DNA of 64,000 nt from Archegozetes longisetosus (GCA_018873245.2 JAEMBT020000007.1:5487129-5551128); one strand, 5' to 3'; shown: positions 9,987 to 22,238, numbered from the stretch's first letter. The notes: generated from the letters alone by a model not told the origin. Program-made: numbers and translations.

Positions 9987-12900
9987 CTACATAGCCATTC
10001 CTCCTGACACCTGTACTATAGAACCAGTTATGTATGAACTTCTTGGGGATAATAAAAATGCTATCACTTCAGCCACTTCTTCCGGCTGTCCTATTCTTCC
10101 CATAGGTATTTGTAGGCTAATTTCGTATTTATCTAGGGATAAAGCAAATAAATAGTCAAAAGAGGCATCAATTGAAAGATTAGTTGAGAAAACGATACTA
10201 TTTTGAGACACAAATTGTGTCATAGGCGTCTCGATGAATCCGGGCATAACAGCATTGCAGCGAATATTATATTTTGCCATTTCTCGGGCCACAGTTCTGG
10301 TCAATCCTTCCACAGCAGCCTTTGAAGACACATAATTGCATAAGCCAGTCATTCCAATCTTTGCGCTAATACTCGCCAAGTTTACAATTGACCCCTCACT
10401 CACTTTATGTTCGATCATTAGCTTACAAGCCAACTATTGATACAAAGATTGAATCATCTATATAATAAGGAGCAAACGATGTCTGTCTGTCCTTTTATGC
10501 ATTCGAACTGCAGGCACTTTAGACCTGAACTAATTACATATTTGTGATCAGTATAACCAGGAGGTACAGCACTGGCTATTTATTTTTCAAAAAAGTAAAA
10601 AAGAAAAATTTTTATTTTGAGAAAAAATAACTATGCGCTGGCTGGAATCGAACCGGGGACTATCTATATAATAGAGAACCCAATTAATTGATTTAACTCT
10701 TTCCGACTAATTATGCACACCAATTTTTCTAAGTGACAAATTTAGGTAAAACATCATTTCAATTTTTTGAGAGTTGCGGAGAATGTTTTTGAACATAAGT
10801 TAGATGTTTATGTTCTGAGCTCTTGGTGTCTTTTGGTTTGTCTATTTTAAATTGTTTAGTGGGACTTTCCAATGTAAATTATAATAAATATCTACTAAAC
10901 ATTAATTTTATAAAGACCTATTTGCAACATTCATAAGAAATAAGAAATTATTAGTTGAGGATTGGATTAAGTTACATCATGGTTTAAGTTTAAGCACGTA
11001 TTAATTTTTTCAATGAACTAGCTTTTAATCATAAAACCAAATTAAACCATTTTTTCAAAAATTTTTTCTATGTCAATTAAACATATTATTTTTAGAAAAA
11101 AAAATTAAACCAACTTTATGGATCTCTAATATAAGGGGCAGACATGCATGCCTGTCCTTCTATGCATTCGAACGGTGGGCACTTTAGACCCGAATCAATT
11201 ACATATTTGTGACCAGTATGACTAGGAAGTGCAGCACTGGGTATCTGCTTTTCAAAAAAGCAAATAATGAAAACTTTTACTTTTAGAAAAAATAACTATA
11301 TATGCCAGGAATCGAAACCATAGCCATATAGATATTTGAGTAGCAAATCTTTAAATACAATACATTTACGGGGTGTTTGACAAATAACTACATGATTTTA
11401 AACTTTAATATTTTCACATTTACTCAGATTTTCCAATGAAATATTTACAATATGTGAAAAAATAATAAGAATTTGTGATAAAATGTGTTCAAATTGTGTG
11501 GTTAGTTGGCGGCTCTTTCTCTGAACTGTTATTGAGCTTTTTTGATTTAAATAATATTCACGATAAAAATTCCGTCTTCAGCATTGAAAGTCATGATTGA
11601 GTGCGAAAAGTAAATAAAAAATTGAAGCAATAGGAAAGATTCTCATTAATAATGAAGTTAAAAGGCGTTAAGTTTCAAAATTTTGCCTCAGATAAAAGTT
11701 ATAATCAAAATAATCAAGTAATATCCTTTAGTTATTTGTCAAATACCCCGTACTTCTAACGTGTTTACTTCCAATATTTTAATATAAACTTTCAAACAAT
11801 GTTAAGCTGAATTAAACAAGATAGAAACGAAAGTAGTATAAATGAACTTGATTTTCTATTTAAGTGAATTTCAGAGATGTACAGGATTCAGCTGAATATC
11901 ATGTAATAAAAACTAATATTAATAAGTTTTGCAGAGTTGTTCTGAATTAAATTATTTCTAGCTGAATTCTGTAGAATTACACCGTACTAACGCGAAGATA
12001 TAAAATTGAGCTGAACTCTTTATAATTCAAGTTAATTCGGTTCGATCCGGCAGAATAAAGCTAGATATAGTTTAATTCAGAACAACATTCACAATTTATT
12101 TTGAATTAGCTTTAATTGAGTGAAATTCAGTTCATTTCTATTACTTTTGCTTTGATTCTATTCTATTCAGTCTGAAATTACTTAACAGTTTACACTATAA
12201 TCTTTTAATATAAAGTTTGAAGTCGTCTGAAGTAAAGACGTCGGAAGTAAATATGTCGGCAGTAAAGACATGGAACAGATGGATCGCTTTCTGTTCACTG
12301 ACAATTATTTTCATAAAATTTAGTTTTTATCTTTTCTCGAGAATTCCTTAAAGGTTTCAATAGCTTTTTAGATAGGATTAGGTTATGCTGGGCCTATTTT
12401 TTCGGTTGGGTTAGGTTAAATTAGATTAAGTTAGGTTGGATTGGATTATATACAGGTTTAAATAAATATTTATAGTGTTCTTAATTTTTAAGTTTGTACT
12501 CACTGCGGATTTTTAAAATTTTGTAAGATATTGTTGAAATATGAGAAAAGCTGTAAAAATTCTTAAGTGAAATAATATTGAAAACTGAGAAAATTAGTGA
12601 AAATTTTTGGAAAGAAATTTTTCAAGACTATCGGTGAACTGGGTGTCGGTAAAGAGGGCCAGGCCCGAACTAGATGTTTCCCGTTCTTCTGAACGGGCTT
12701 TATAGCTAGTCAGTTAATAAAATATATCAAATGTTAGAGCTATTGCTTGCTGACGTTGGGTCCTAAAAGTTTGAGGTTCCATTTGAGGGCAGCGGCCAAT
12801 TATTGCGTAATTAAGTTAAGTGTAAAAAAACTGTTAATCATTGGTTTAACACTTCAAAGCTTCATGTAATGTCATAAAATCATATCTATGATGTTCAGAT

Positions 12901-13632
12901 CAGTCAAACCAATCGTTTCGTTCACTCAAAACAATTTGAATCATGACTGTTATGATCACTATGACCCCTATGACCATTATGACCTCTGTGACTCAAATTG
13001 TTTTGAGTAAACCAAATGATTGGTTTGACTGATCTCAACGCCATAGAAATCATTTAATGAAATAAAAAGCAACCGTAAATATGTTAAACCAATAATTTAT
13101 TAGATATAGCTTAATTAAGCAATAACTGACCCCTGCCCCAAACTTTTAGTTACTGAAGTTTTCGTTTTAAGATAGTGTCAGCACCTCCTGGTTGCCGGCA
13201 ATCGCCGTAACGAAGACTGGATTATCAGTTAACAAGACAAGAAAATACCAAAACTCAGACCTGAGTGGCCAGAAAATTTCCCTTAAGATTGACGTCAATA
13301 ACTTTGTCGAAGTCTTCTTCTGAAATATCGATGAGCCCTGGACCACCCAAAATTCCGGCACAATTGACCAAGAGAGTAGCCACACTATTGTTGTAGTTAT
13401 CACTAACAGATTTAAACAATTGTTGGATTGATTCGCTTTTGCTGACATCGACCTCAACAGCGATATGTTTTGATTGACTGTTGTTTGATATGATTTGTTT
13501 TGTTTGATTAGCACCAGTTATATTGATGTCTGCGATAACCACCGAAGCATTTTCTTTGGCTAAAGTTTGACAAACAGCGCGACCAATGCCTGAACCACCA
13601 CCAGTGACCACTGCTATTTTATTAGAGAACAT
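9987..13632 (-). CDS. SDR, HSD17B8-like (copy C, intact, swollen intron 1)
   Basis: Exons on the minus strand are 13261-13632, 10199-10433 and 9987-10132. All family motifs are present: [12 protein letters not shown], the catalytic Ser in NLASIS, YVSSK and PGFIETPMT. The stop is TAG after GGMAM. Intron 1 is about 2.8 kb against about 90 bp in other copies, because at least two elements have entered it (about 10457-12711 and 12736-13200). Intron 2 (10133-10198) is 66 bp with no in-frame stop, so retention would add 22 residues without breaking the frame. Exon 1 has GGPGLID where most copies have GGQEFID. The enzyme is probably functional if the long intron splices. Confidence 0.8.
10457..12711. 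mobile_element. Insertion block in intron 1 of copy C, with paired dispersed repeats
   Basis: Compared with copies E and G, the intron sequence breaks near 10457 and resumes near 12711. Two related repeats lie inside, about 10460-10680 and 11125-11340. Both carry TATGCATTCGAAC, an ACCAGTATRAC-type segment and a GGAATCGAA box. On the minus strand the first shows GGTTCGATTCC, a perfect pol III B-box-like sequence, but no A box is evident. They could be tRNA-derived SINE pieces or ends of another element. The remainder (11340-12711) is AT-rich with no coding signal. Confidence 0.5.
12736..13200. mobile_element. Foldback/MITE in intron 1 of copy C
   Basis: Nested inverted repeats fold this stretch. 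The outer arms share CTAAAAGTTTG and TTATTGC. The inner arms GATCAGTCAAACCAATC (about 12897) and GATTGGTTTGACTGATC (about 13019) flank a run of TATGAYC-type units. The adjoining sequences match a continuous intron in sibling copies, which shows that this is an insertion. Confidence 0.6.
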
Positions 13633-14663
13633 TTTAATAAGTAATTTTGTAGCCTTATAAATGTGTAATAAAAAAACTATAACTGTCGATATGAATATTT
13701 GCTTTCACTAATTTGTAGGGGGTTTCATAACTTCTTTAATAAGTTTCATGCGGAGAGTTTATTATTGACATCTAGTCATTTAATTGTGGTTTGTAGTCAC
13801 TTCCCCGACAATCGTTTCCCCTACAAATCAGTTCCCTGACCTATCGTTTTCCCGGCTATCACTTCCCCCACACTCATTTCACATACAATCGTGTTGCCAG
13901 ATTAAATGAACTCACTTTCGATTGTTTATTAAAATAATGAATATATTTAATTCTGAAATATGTGAAAATTGAAATTAATTAAAAGCTTCTCGTAGCGTCA
14001 TTCTATACACCTTTTCGTTCAATCAATGCATCCTTTCATTTACACCTATTTAATTTCAGTTATCATGGGCTAACTTTATTGCTTAATTCCCATTTTTAAT
14101 TCAACAGAAAGGCCAAAGTTTTTGTACTCTTTTATTAGGTATTTATAAGTTTGTCGATGAATAGTTAAATCAGTATAGTTTATATATTAATAAATTGAAA
14201 TCGTATCACAATCCGCACAATTAAATGAATTGTATTTAACATAAAATACTTTGACATAGTATAACAAAAATGTTTGGTTTATTACAAGCAACTTATGATG
14301 TGATTAGTTCGACTATTAATTAACCTTAAAGTGAAGTGAGTCGGACGTGTAACTTAAGTCTTGGTTACAGTATAACGCATTTTTATTTAATTCATAGTTT
14401 ATATTGCTTAGATTATGAATTTATTAAACCTCTGGTCCATCAGAATAATTTGCATTTATTGTAAAACTTTGTTGTGATCAATTTAGTTCGAGAAATGTGT
14501 TTGAACTCAATAATAAAATGATTTTGGAGAAGATTCAATTGATTACATCGAATTATTTAGTCCTAAATCAAAATAGGTCAAACAATATAGGAATCATATT
14601 TTAATTATAATATATGTTCCTTTCTATGCAGAAACGTTATAAGTCCTGTTCATTGATCGCTGA
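13633..14663. repeat. 5' flank of copy C with a 15-16-bp tandem repeat
   Basis: No gene. At 13798-13900 about 6.5 degenerate units of 15-16 bp are arranged head to tail, with a core like CGTTTCCCCTACAAAT. The same array occurs upstream of copy E (17466-17585). From about 14150 the sequence repeats that at 18250-18720 and partly 30000-30450. Confidence 0.65.
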
Positions 14664-14693
14664 CTAAAAAGCTTTCAAATAATACAGGTTGAA

Positions 14694-15042
14694 CAGATTG
14701 ACATCAATAACTTTGTCGAAGTCTTCTTCTAAAACATCAATAAACTCTTGACCACCCAAAATTGCGGCACAAATTGACCAAAAAAGTGGCCACACTATTG
14801 TTGTAATTATCACTAACAGATTTGAACAATTGCTGGATTGATTCACTTTAGGTGACATCGACCTCAACAGCGATATGTTTTGATTAACTGCTGTTTGATA
14901 TGATTTGTTTTGTTTGATTAGCACCAGTTATATTGATGTCTGCGATAACCATCGAAGCATTTTCTTTGGCTAAAATTTGACAAACGGCGCGACCTATGCC
15001 GGAACCACCACCAGTCACAACTACTATTTTATTAGACAACAT
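14694..15042 (-). pseudogene. SDR copy D, exon 1 remnant
   Basis: Only exon 1 is present, starting at an ATG at 15042 and still reading TGGGSGIG. There are two in-frame stops (one in the NSSQS segment, one after EVDV) and a one-base insertion near the NCAG motif. The homology stops just after IDVN, before the splice donor. No exon 2 or 3 follows on its strand within its own unit. It is a dead fragment. Confidence 0.85.
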
Positions 15043-15759
15043 TTTTAATAAGCAATTTTATAGCCTTTTAAATGTGTAATAAAAAACACTATAATTGTTG
15101 ATATGAATATTTGTATTTCACAAATTTGTAGGGATTTTATAACTTCTTTAATAAGCTTCATACGAAAGTTTGTCATTGACATTCAGACAATTTATTGGAT
15201 ATCATAAGTACAAGCGTAGTATATTAAAACATCTCACTGATACTTTTTAATATAATTTGAATCATATCCGTTTATATAAGACTTAAGCTAAAATGGTTAG
15301 TATCTGATTTTTCAGATACAATCTTTAAATGATTCTTATTAAGTAAGATAGTTTTTCGCTAAATTGAAAATATTTGTCTCTTTTTCTCTACTAGTGTAAA
15401 ATGATGATCGACTCAAAGATTAAAAACTAATATTTACAATATAAATGAACTCATAACTAATAATTATTGCAATAAGACGTCCAATTATTGGTAATTACCT
15501 TGAACTACATAATAAAATGTATTAAACATCGTGAAAAATATACTATTTGATCAAACAATTAATAAAGAGTTACAATAAACACTATAACAATTGATATATT
15601 TAACAAATTTTAATCGCAATATATATAGCTATATATATATATATATATAACTAATTATATAACATATAGAAAATAGATTTCATATTTAAAACATAGAAAC
15701 AAAGTTAGAGCAACACTAAATAATTGTAATATAAAACCAACAGTTAATTAGTAGTTAAG
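15043..15759. repeat. 5' flank of D and 3' flank of E
   Basis: No gene. The D-side part resembles the 5' flank of copy H (about 28.04-28.6 kb). An AT dinucleotide run lies at about 15618-15650. The segment near 15700 matches the 3' flanks of other SDR copies. Confidence 0.5.
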
Positions 15760-17294
15760 CTACATGACCATTCCTCCTGACACCTGTACTACAGAACCAG
15801 TTATGTAGGCTCCTCTTTGTTTGATCAAAATTCACTTAATCAAAATACATTTGATCAAAAACCCTGTTTAACTACCCCGAGAGTGAATTGAGCCCTGTAT
15901 TCAATGATGAATTACTCTGATTTGAAATACCCATTTCATGACACTTTCTAGGAGTTACTCAAATAAAACTAGTATGGTATACTTGCAATTTTTATTTTTG
16001 CATCTGTAATAATCTTTATCTTTATATGAACTATACTTTTGGTAAATATAATTATCAACAACTGCTGGATCAATTGATTTAGTAGACTTGATAAAATAAA
16101 GCGAAGCATTCATTATAATTGAGAAAAATGACCAATTTATCAATGAAGTTATTTGACTGAAAACTAATATGAATGAAAGTTATATGAGGTTTTATTGTTT
16201 AAATACTAGTTATTTAATCTCTGAAACACAACATGTTATTTCGTGATTATTCATTAATCTCACAAATTAAATTTGAATCCAGTTGAGAGTTTAGTTTATT
16301 TTTGAGTTTGAAAACGGGATAACTTTTTTGAGAATAAAAAACTTAGGGGGTTGGAAACAGAGTTTAATTTTGATCAAATGAATTTTGATCATGTGAATTT
16401 TGATCAAACGAAGTGCTCCCGTTATGTATGAACTTCTTGGGGATAATAAAAATGCTATCACTTCAGCCACTTCTTCCGGCTGTCCTATTCTTCCCAGAGG
16501 TATTTGTAGGCTAATTTCGTATTTATCTAAGGATAAAGTAAATAAATAGTCAAAAGAGGCATCAATTGAAAGATTAGTTGAGAAAACGATACCATTTTGA
16601 GACACAAATTGTGTCATAGGCGTCTCGATGAATCCGGGCATAACAGCATTGCAGCGAATATTATATTTTGCCATTTCTCGGGCCACAGTTCTGGTCAATC
16701 CTTCCACAGCAGCCTTTGAAGACACATAATTGCAATAGCCAGCGGTTCCAATCTTTGCGCAAATACTCGTCAAGTTTACAATTGACCCCTCACTCACTTT
16801 ATGATCAACCATTACCTTACAGGCCAACTATTGATACAAAAGATTGAATCATCATTTAATAAAATATATCATAAAGACTGGATTATCAGTTAATAAGACA
16901 AGAAAAAACACCAAAATTCAGACCTGAGTGACCAGAAAAGTTCCCTTAAGATTGACATCAATAACTTTGTTGAAGTCTTCTTCTAAAACATTAATAAATT
17001 CTTGTCCACTCAAAATGCCAGCACAATTGACCAAAAGAGTGGCCACACTATTGTTGTAATTATCACTAACAGATTTGAACAATTGCTTGATTGAATCACT
17101 TTTGGTGACATCGACCTCGACAGCGATATGCTTCGATTGACTGCTGTTGCATATGATTTGTTTGGTTTGATTAGCGCCAGTTATATTCAAGTCTGCGATG
17201 ACCACCGAAGCATTTTCTTTGGCCAAAATTTGACAAACAGCCCGACCAATGCCTGAACACCACCAGTAACCACTGCTATTTTATTAGAGAACAT
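15760..17294 (-). pseudogene. SDR copy E, frameshifted and split by a transposon
   Basis: Exon 1 is 16924-17294, exon 2 16593-16827, and exon 3 runs 16526-16421 and then 15807-15760 on the other side of an insertion. One base is missing in the glycine-rich loop (about 17256), so the normal ATG cannot reach the rest of exon 1; a downstream ATG would start at MAKENAS without the nucleotide-binding loop. Exon 3 is interrupted in the SSYITG motif by the element at 15808-16420. Exon 2 is intact with YVSSK. Intron 2 (16527-16592) is 66 bp and stop-free, as in copies C and H. Confidence 0.85.
15808..16420 (-). mobile_element. 613-bp transposon inside SDR exon 3, FLYWCH-like ORF
   Basis: It is flanked by an exact 8-bp duplication GTTATGTA (15800-15807 and 16421-16428). 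The inverted ends share TTTGATCAAAATTCA and run for about 50 bp with mismatches. A minus-strand open stretch at 15955-16143 contains a short zinc-finger-like block (YIYQKY, then YYRCKN and CKY), the layout of the FLYWCH domain at the N-terminus of many MULE transposases. The catalytic part is absent. The target-site length fits MULE or hAT; the domain favours MULE. Confidence 0.75.
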
Positions 17295-18840
17295 TTTTAA
17301 CAAGCAAAGCAATTTTGTAGCCTTATAAATGTATAATAAAAACACTATAAATGTCGATATGAATATATGTCTTTTACTAATTTGTAGGGGATTTTATTAC
17401 TTCTTTAATAAGGTTCATTCGGAGAGTTTATTATTGACATCTAGTCATTTAATTGGGGTTTGTGGTCATTTCCCCGACAATCGTTTCCCCTACAAATGAG
17501 TTCCCTGATCTATCGTTTCCTCGATAGATCGTTTCCCCACAATCACCTCTTCGACAAATCATTTCACAGACAATCGTGTTGCCAGAATAAATGAACTCAC
17601 TTTTGGTTGTTTATTAAGATAATGAATATATTAAATTCTGAAGTACGTGAAAATTGAAATTAATTAAACGGCCTCTCGTGGTATCATTCCACACACCTTT
17701 TCGTTAAATCAATGCATCCTTTCATTTACGCCTATTTAATTTCAGTTATCATGTGCTAAGTTTGTTGCTCAGTGTTTGAAATACATCCTTCATCATTAGA
17801 ATTCTGAGCATATGAACATCATTTTGGAGGTTCAGATTCTATAATACAATAATAAGATCCAAATGCTTTCAAGTATCATAAAAATCTATCTGATTTAAAT
17901 TGAAACGCCACTCATTACAAGTACCTCTTTTATAAATGTTTAAATATTGTTTAACAAACTCAGAACTAAAACGAGGCCTTCTTTTCGTGTTTTGAATATA
18001 TGATGATTTTATTCTATTTTAAGATATCATTTCAAATATAATAAATATTAATTGACTTAAACTTTTTAAAAAGTTTTTATTAACAATTTATAAAAGAATA
18101 TTGTGTATGCTCTCTTATTAAAGAGTAGTATCTACTGTACCAAAAATAGGAAACAAGACGCAACAGCGAACTGCAGCACTATCCATTACCTATAAACTAT
18201 AGAATTTTGATCCACTAAAGACTTGTATCCACTCATTCTAACCACACGATTCAATGAATGGTTAAATCGGTATAGTAAACATATTAATAAATTGAAATCG
18301 TATCACAATCCGTACAATTAAATTAATTGTATTTAACATAAAACGCTTCCACATTGCATAACAAAAATGTTTGGTTTATTACAACCAAATTATGATGTGG
18401 TCAGTTTGACTATTAATTAACCTTGAAATCAAGTGAATCGACGCGCAATTTAAGTCTTGGTTAAATTTACAATGCATTTTTATTTAATTCATAGTTTATA
18501 TTGCTTAGATTATGAATTTATTAAACCTCTGGTCCATCAGAATGATTAATTGGATTTATTGTAAAACTTTGTTATGATTAGTTTAATCCGAGAAATGTTT
18601 TGAAATCAATATAAAATGATTTAAGAGAAAATTCTATTCATTTCATCAAATTATTTAGTCCTAAATCAAAATTGAGTTAATCACTACACAGATCAAAATA
18701 AGTCAAACAATATAGGAATCAAATTTTATTAAGATATAACTAATCATATAAAAAATAGAGTTCATATTAAAAACAGAAACAAAGTTAGAGCAACACTAAA
18801 CTTATCGTAATATAAAATCGATAGTTATTCAACAGTTAAA
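17295..18840. repeat. Duplicated flanks between SDR copies E and F
   Basis: No gene. It contains the 15-16-bp tandem array at 17466-17585 and stretches shared with 13.9-14.6 kb and 30.0-30.5 kb. About 17760-18240 has no visible relative in the window. Confidence 0.55.
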
Positions 18841-19719
18841 CTACATGGCCAATCCTCCTGACACTTGTACTATAGAACCAGTCATGTACGAACTTTTTGG
18901 AGATAATAAGAATGCTATTACTTCAGCCACCTCTTCCGGTTGTCCTGCTCTTCCCAGAGGTATTTGTAGTATATATCCGTCTTTAACTAAAGATCAAGCA
19001 AAACAATAGTGAACAGAGGCCTCAATTGAAAGATAAATTGAGGAAACTATACCTTCTTGAGGCGTAGATTCTGACATAGGCGTCTCGATGTATCCGGGCA
19101 TAACAGCATTGCAGCGAATATTATATTTTGCCATTTCTCGGGCCACAGTTCTGGTCAATCCTTCCACAGCAGCCTTTGAAGACACATAATTGCATAAGCC
19201 AGCGACTCCAATCTTTGAGCCAACACTCGTCACGTTCACAATTGACCCCTCACTCACTTTATGTTCGACCATCAGCCTACAGGCCAACTATTGGTACAAA
19301 TGACTAAATTATCAGCTAACAAGACATAAAAATACTAAAACTCAGATCTGAGTAGCCAGAAAAGTTCCCTTAAGATTGACATCAATAACTTTGTCTAAGT
19401 CTTCTTCCAAAACATCAATAAACTCTTGACCACCCAAAATGCCAGCACAGTTGACCAAAAGCGTGGCCACACTATTGTTGTAATTTTCATTAACAGATTC
19501 GAACAATTGTTTGATTGATTCGCTTTTGCTGACATCGACCTCGACTGTGATATGTTTTGATTGACTGCTGTTGCAAATGATTTGTTTGGTTTGATTAGCG
19601 GCAATTATATTGACGTCTGCGAAGACCACCGAAGCATTTTCTTTGGCCAAAATTTGACAAACAGCCCGACCAATGCCTGAACCACCTCCAGTGACCACTG
19701 CTATTCTATTGGAAAAAAT
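18841..19719 (-). pseudogene. SDR copy F, start codon and first splice donor lost
   Basis: All three exons are present and open (about 19719-19345, 19287-19053, 18986-18841), with [13 protein letters not shown] and the normal stop. Two control sites are changed. The codon at the family start (19717-19719) reads ATT instead of ATG. The donor after LATQ reads AT instead of GT (CAG/ATCTGAG). Intron 2 (18987-19052) keeps GT-AG. This is a young pseudogene, unless an unseen upstream exon and an alternative donor are used. Confidence 0.75.
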
Positions 19720-21160
19720 TTTAATAAAGTACAGTTTTAACCTTGTTAAGAAACACTACAATTGCAGAGATAAATGATTTATTTTCTCTACGTGTAAGTT
19801 TTTGACATATTTTTGTGTTGCCTCTGATTCAGTTTCAATGTGATGTTTGATAGAATTTGAATTATCCTTTCATTAAGACGTTAAATAACTTGTTTGAGTT
19901 GATGGTTCTCTTTATGCAAATCACGTATAATTTTATCACGAGTTTTACAAGATTACACTTGTTACTGAGCAGTTATGATTAATTCTTATGCAATGTTTCG
20001 ATAGCTAACTATGATTTTAAATTTGAGTTTTTCGGATAAAAATATTTCAGAATTTTCATTAAATAGTGTATCATTGATTGTGTCGAATAATAGAGAATAA
20101 GAGGTGTTAAGACATTGTTCGTGTGCGAAGCCAATTCAATGTTTTAACATATGGCCTTTGACTTCTTGCATATAAGCCTCGAATATTTTAGTAAAATTGT
20201 AGTCATTTAGAAAAAATCAATTTGATGTACTTGTACTAAAACTATACGGCATTTGAATAAAGAGAACCGTCAACTTAAACAAATTATTAAAAGTTGTAAT
20301 GACATTTCAGATTACACAAGATAAAGGCGTTAAAAAAGACAAATTTCAAAATTATAAATAAACAAAAAGTGCTAAAGTTTATCCGAAGGGCAAAATATCT
20401 GTTGAATATATAGAATGAATAAGGAAATAGTTGTAAAAAGCCTTCACAAACAATTTAAAATATTGCGCACTAAATTATGCTCTAATTTGTATTATTGTTT
20501 AAATGAAACTATAATTTTATAATTAATTTATAAAACAAACTGGAAACTGTACTTATACCTAAAATTGATACCTTTAAATTTATTTTCTAAAACATGTTAA
20601 TATATCGACAGCAATTTTTTTATTAGACAATTATTTCGATTAATTGCAACATCTTAAGTACAATGTCTGACGTGTTAATGCACTTAAATGAATAATTCGC
20701 TCACGAACTGATGTTTGATGAAGTAAACACTTGACAAGTGAGCAAAAACCTAAACCAAACAAAAATTGTAACAAAAGAGAATTGAATGGAAAATAAAACT
20801 GAAAGATTAAGAACCGTTCAGTTGAAAGAATAGGAGAAAATAATGGAACACTCAATTTGGTCGCTGGTTGTATTTCTGCAAAGTTTGAGTCTTGTATTTT
20901 AATTTAGTCAATTATTATTATTTAAATCTTGATTTTCAAATTTGATATTTGAATTATATTGACGTCAATTTAAAATAAAATATTGTAAATTATAGCGAAC
21001 TTTTATGTCTATTTTTCGCAAAAAAGCGAATGAACGCATCAATCAATGAGTTATATCAATACTTAAACTTGTATTTGAAAATACGGTTATGTGAATGTTT
21101 TTGCCGCTTTCAATATAATATTATTGACCGTTTTCAAACAAGTAATAACTTTTTGACTAA
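19720..21160. repeat. Duplicated 5' flank of copy F
   Basis: No gene. It matches in reverse the 5' flank of copy A and in direct orientation that of copy G. The 20900-21160 part repeats at about 26230-26480. The short open stretch at 20640-20855 is part of this repeat and is not a gene. Confidence 0.65.
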
Positions 21161-21279
21161 ATGTATGAATATTGTGGTTTACAGTTTTCCTTAATCAATG
21201 TCTATAGACTTTGATTTTGCAGCACAGCTGAATAGAAACTGAATAAAAATGAATAAACCCGAACTGATCTAACATTAAC

Positions 21280-21470
21280 GTATATAAAGCAAAACATAGG
21301 GTTAAGACCACCCGAATCAGATATTATTGATTCTTTTTGTGAAAAATGAAGTCGAAAACGAAATTGAGTCAAAATAGAAGAGTTATAGATCCATCGTTAT
21401 AAGTGCATCATACGATCAATAAGATCCGATTCATGGGGTCTTAACCTTACTTTTGCTATGTATACATATA
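21280..21470. mobile_element. Short hairpin MITE
   Basis: GTATATAAAGCAAAACATAG and GGTTAAGACC on the left recur inverted on the right (GGTCTTAACC, then CTATGTATACATATAC). It is about 190 bp with no coding content. There is no clear target duplication. Confidence 0.45.
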
Positions 21471-21831
21471 CTTGAAACCAGGAAATTTTTATTTGATTTC
21501 GACTATCTTTTAGTTCTCTAACACTTTAATTCTTTACTGAAATTATTCCCTGATTTTTATCGATTTATTTTCCAAATATAAAAATTAAATCGAGGGACAG
21601 AGTTTAAATGGTTTTAAGAATTAGATTATCCACAGAGCATATTATAAGAAACTTTGAAAAATGACTTCTCCTAAACTACTGCAATTTTATTAAAGTATTA
21701 TAGGGGTATATGCGATAAATCAAAGACTATAGATTGAACATTGAATTGGCTCCACAAACTCACAATGCCTCTTATTCTTTTTATTCGATGCAATCAGTGC
21801 TACACTATTTCATGAAAATCAATAAATATTA

Positions 21832-22238
21832 GGGTTTTGCTTATGTAATGCGGTTTTTGTTAGTAAAATTGCACCCGTCGCCCAGATTCAGGGTTGTCTT
21901 TGACACTGAAGTCGTTGTTTCAGAAGCGCGAAAACCATCGCTGACACTGACTCACACTCAGAGCTTTGCGACCATATGTGTCCCGAATGTGTTGTGCGGC
22001 TTCGGTAGCATTTGATCCCCGATCAAATTCATACAACAAACAATGTCTTATGTGAGTCTTAGTTGGAAACTCTTCAGCCATTTTGGACACAATTTATTTA
22101 AAGATTATTTGTCAATAATTTAAGTTTAGATATCACTCTTTTGGATGACTTTCCAAAAACATTTGTAAACAATCGATTATTGATCCAAAATTGACCTCAA
22201 ACATAACGTTAAAAAACCGCATTACATAAGCAAAACCA
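21832..22238 (-). mobile_element. Mini-mariner retaining the HTH domain
   Basis: 407-bp element with nearly identical ends (GGTTTTGCTTATGTAATGCGG, up to one mismatch) next to TA on both sides. On the minus strand from about 22080 it still encodes MAEEFPTKTHIRHCLL, YEFDRGSNATEAAQ and CQRWFSRF. This is the HTH_48 domain of Mos1/SETMAR-type mariner transposases. The DDE part is deleted. It lies inside another copy of the SDR 5' flank (21.7-22.6 kb, plus orientation). Confidence 0.8.

Noticed and set aside
10630-10670. Possible tRNA gene on the minus strand
   Set aside because: Only a B-box-like segment is present; no A box, anticodon arm or acceptor stem pairing.
13167-13514. Alternative frame across SDR exon 1 (also 3691-3888, 19395-19604, 27696-27917)
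   Set aside because: Shadow of the true SDR frame, open only because of codon composition.
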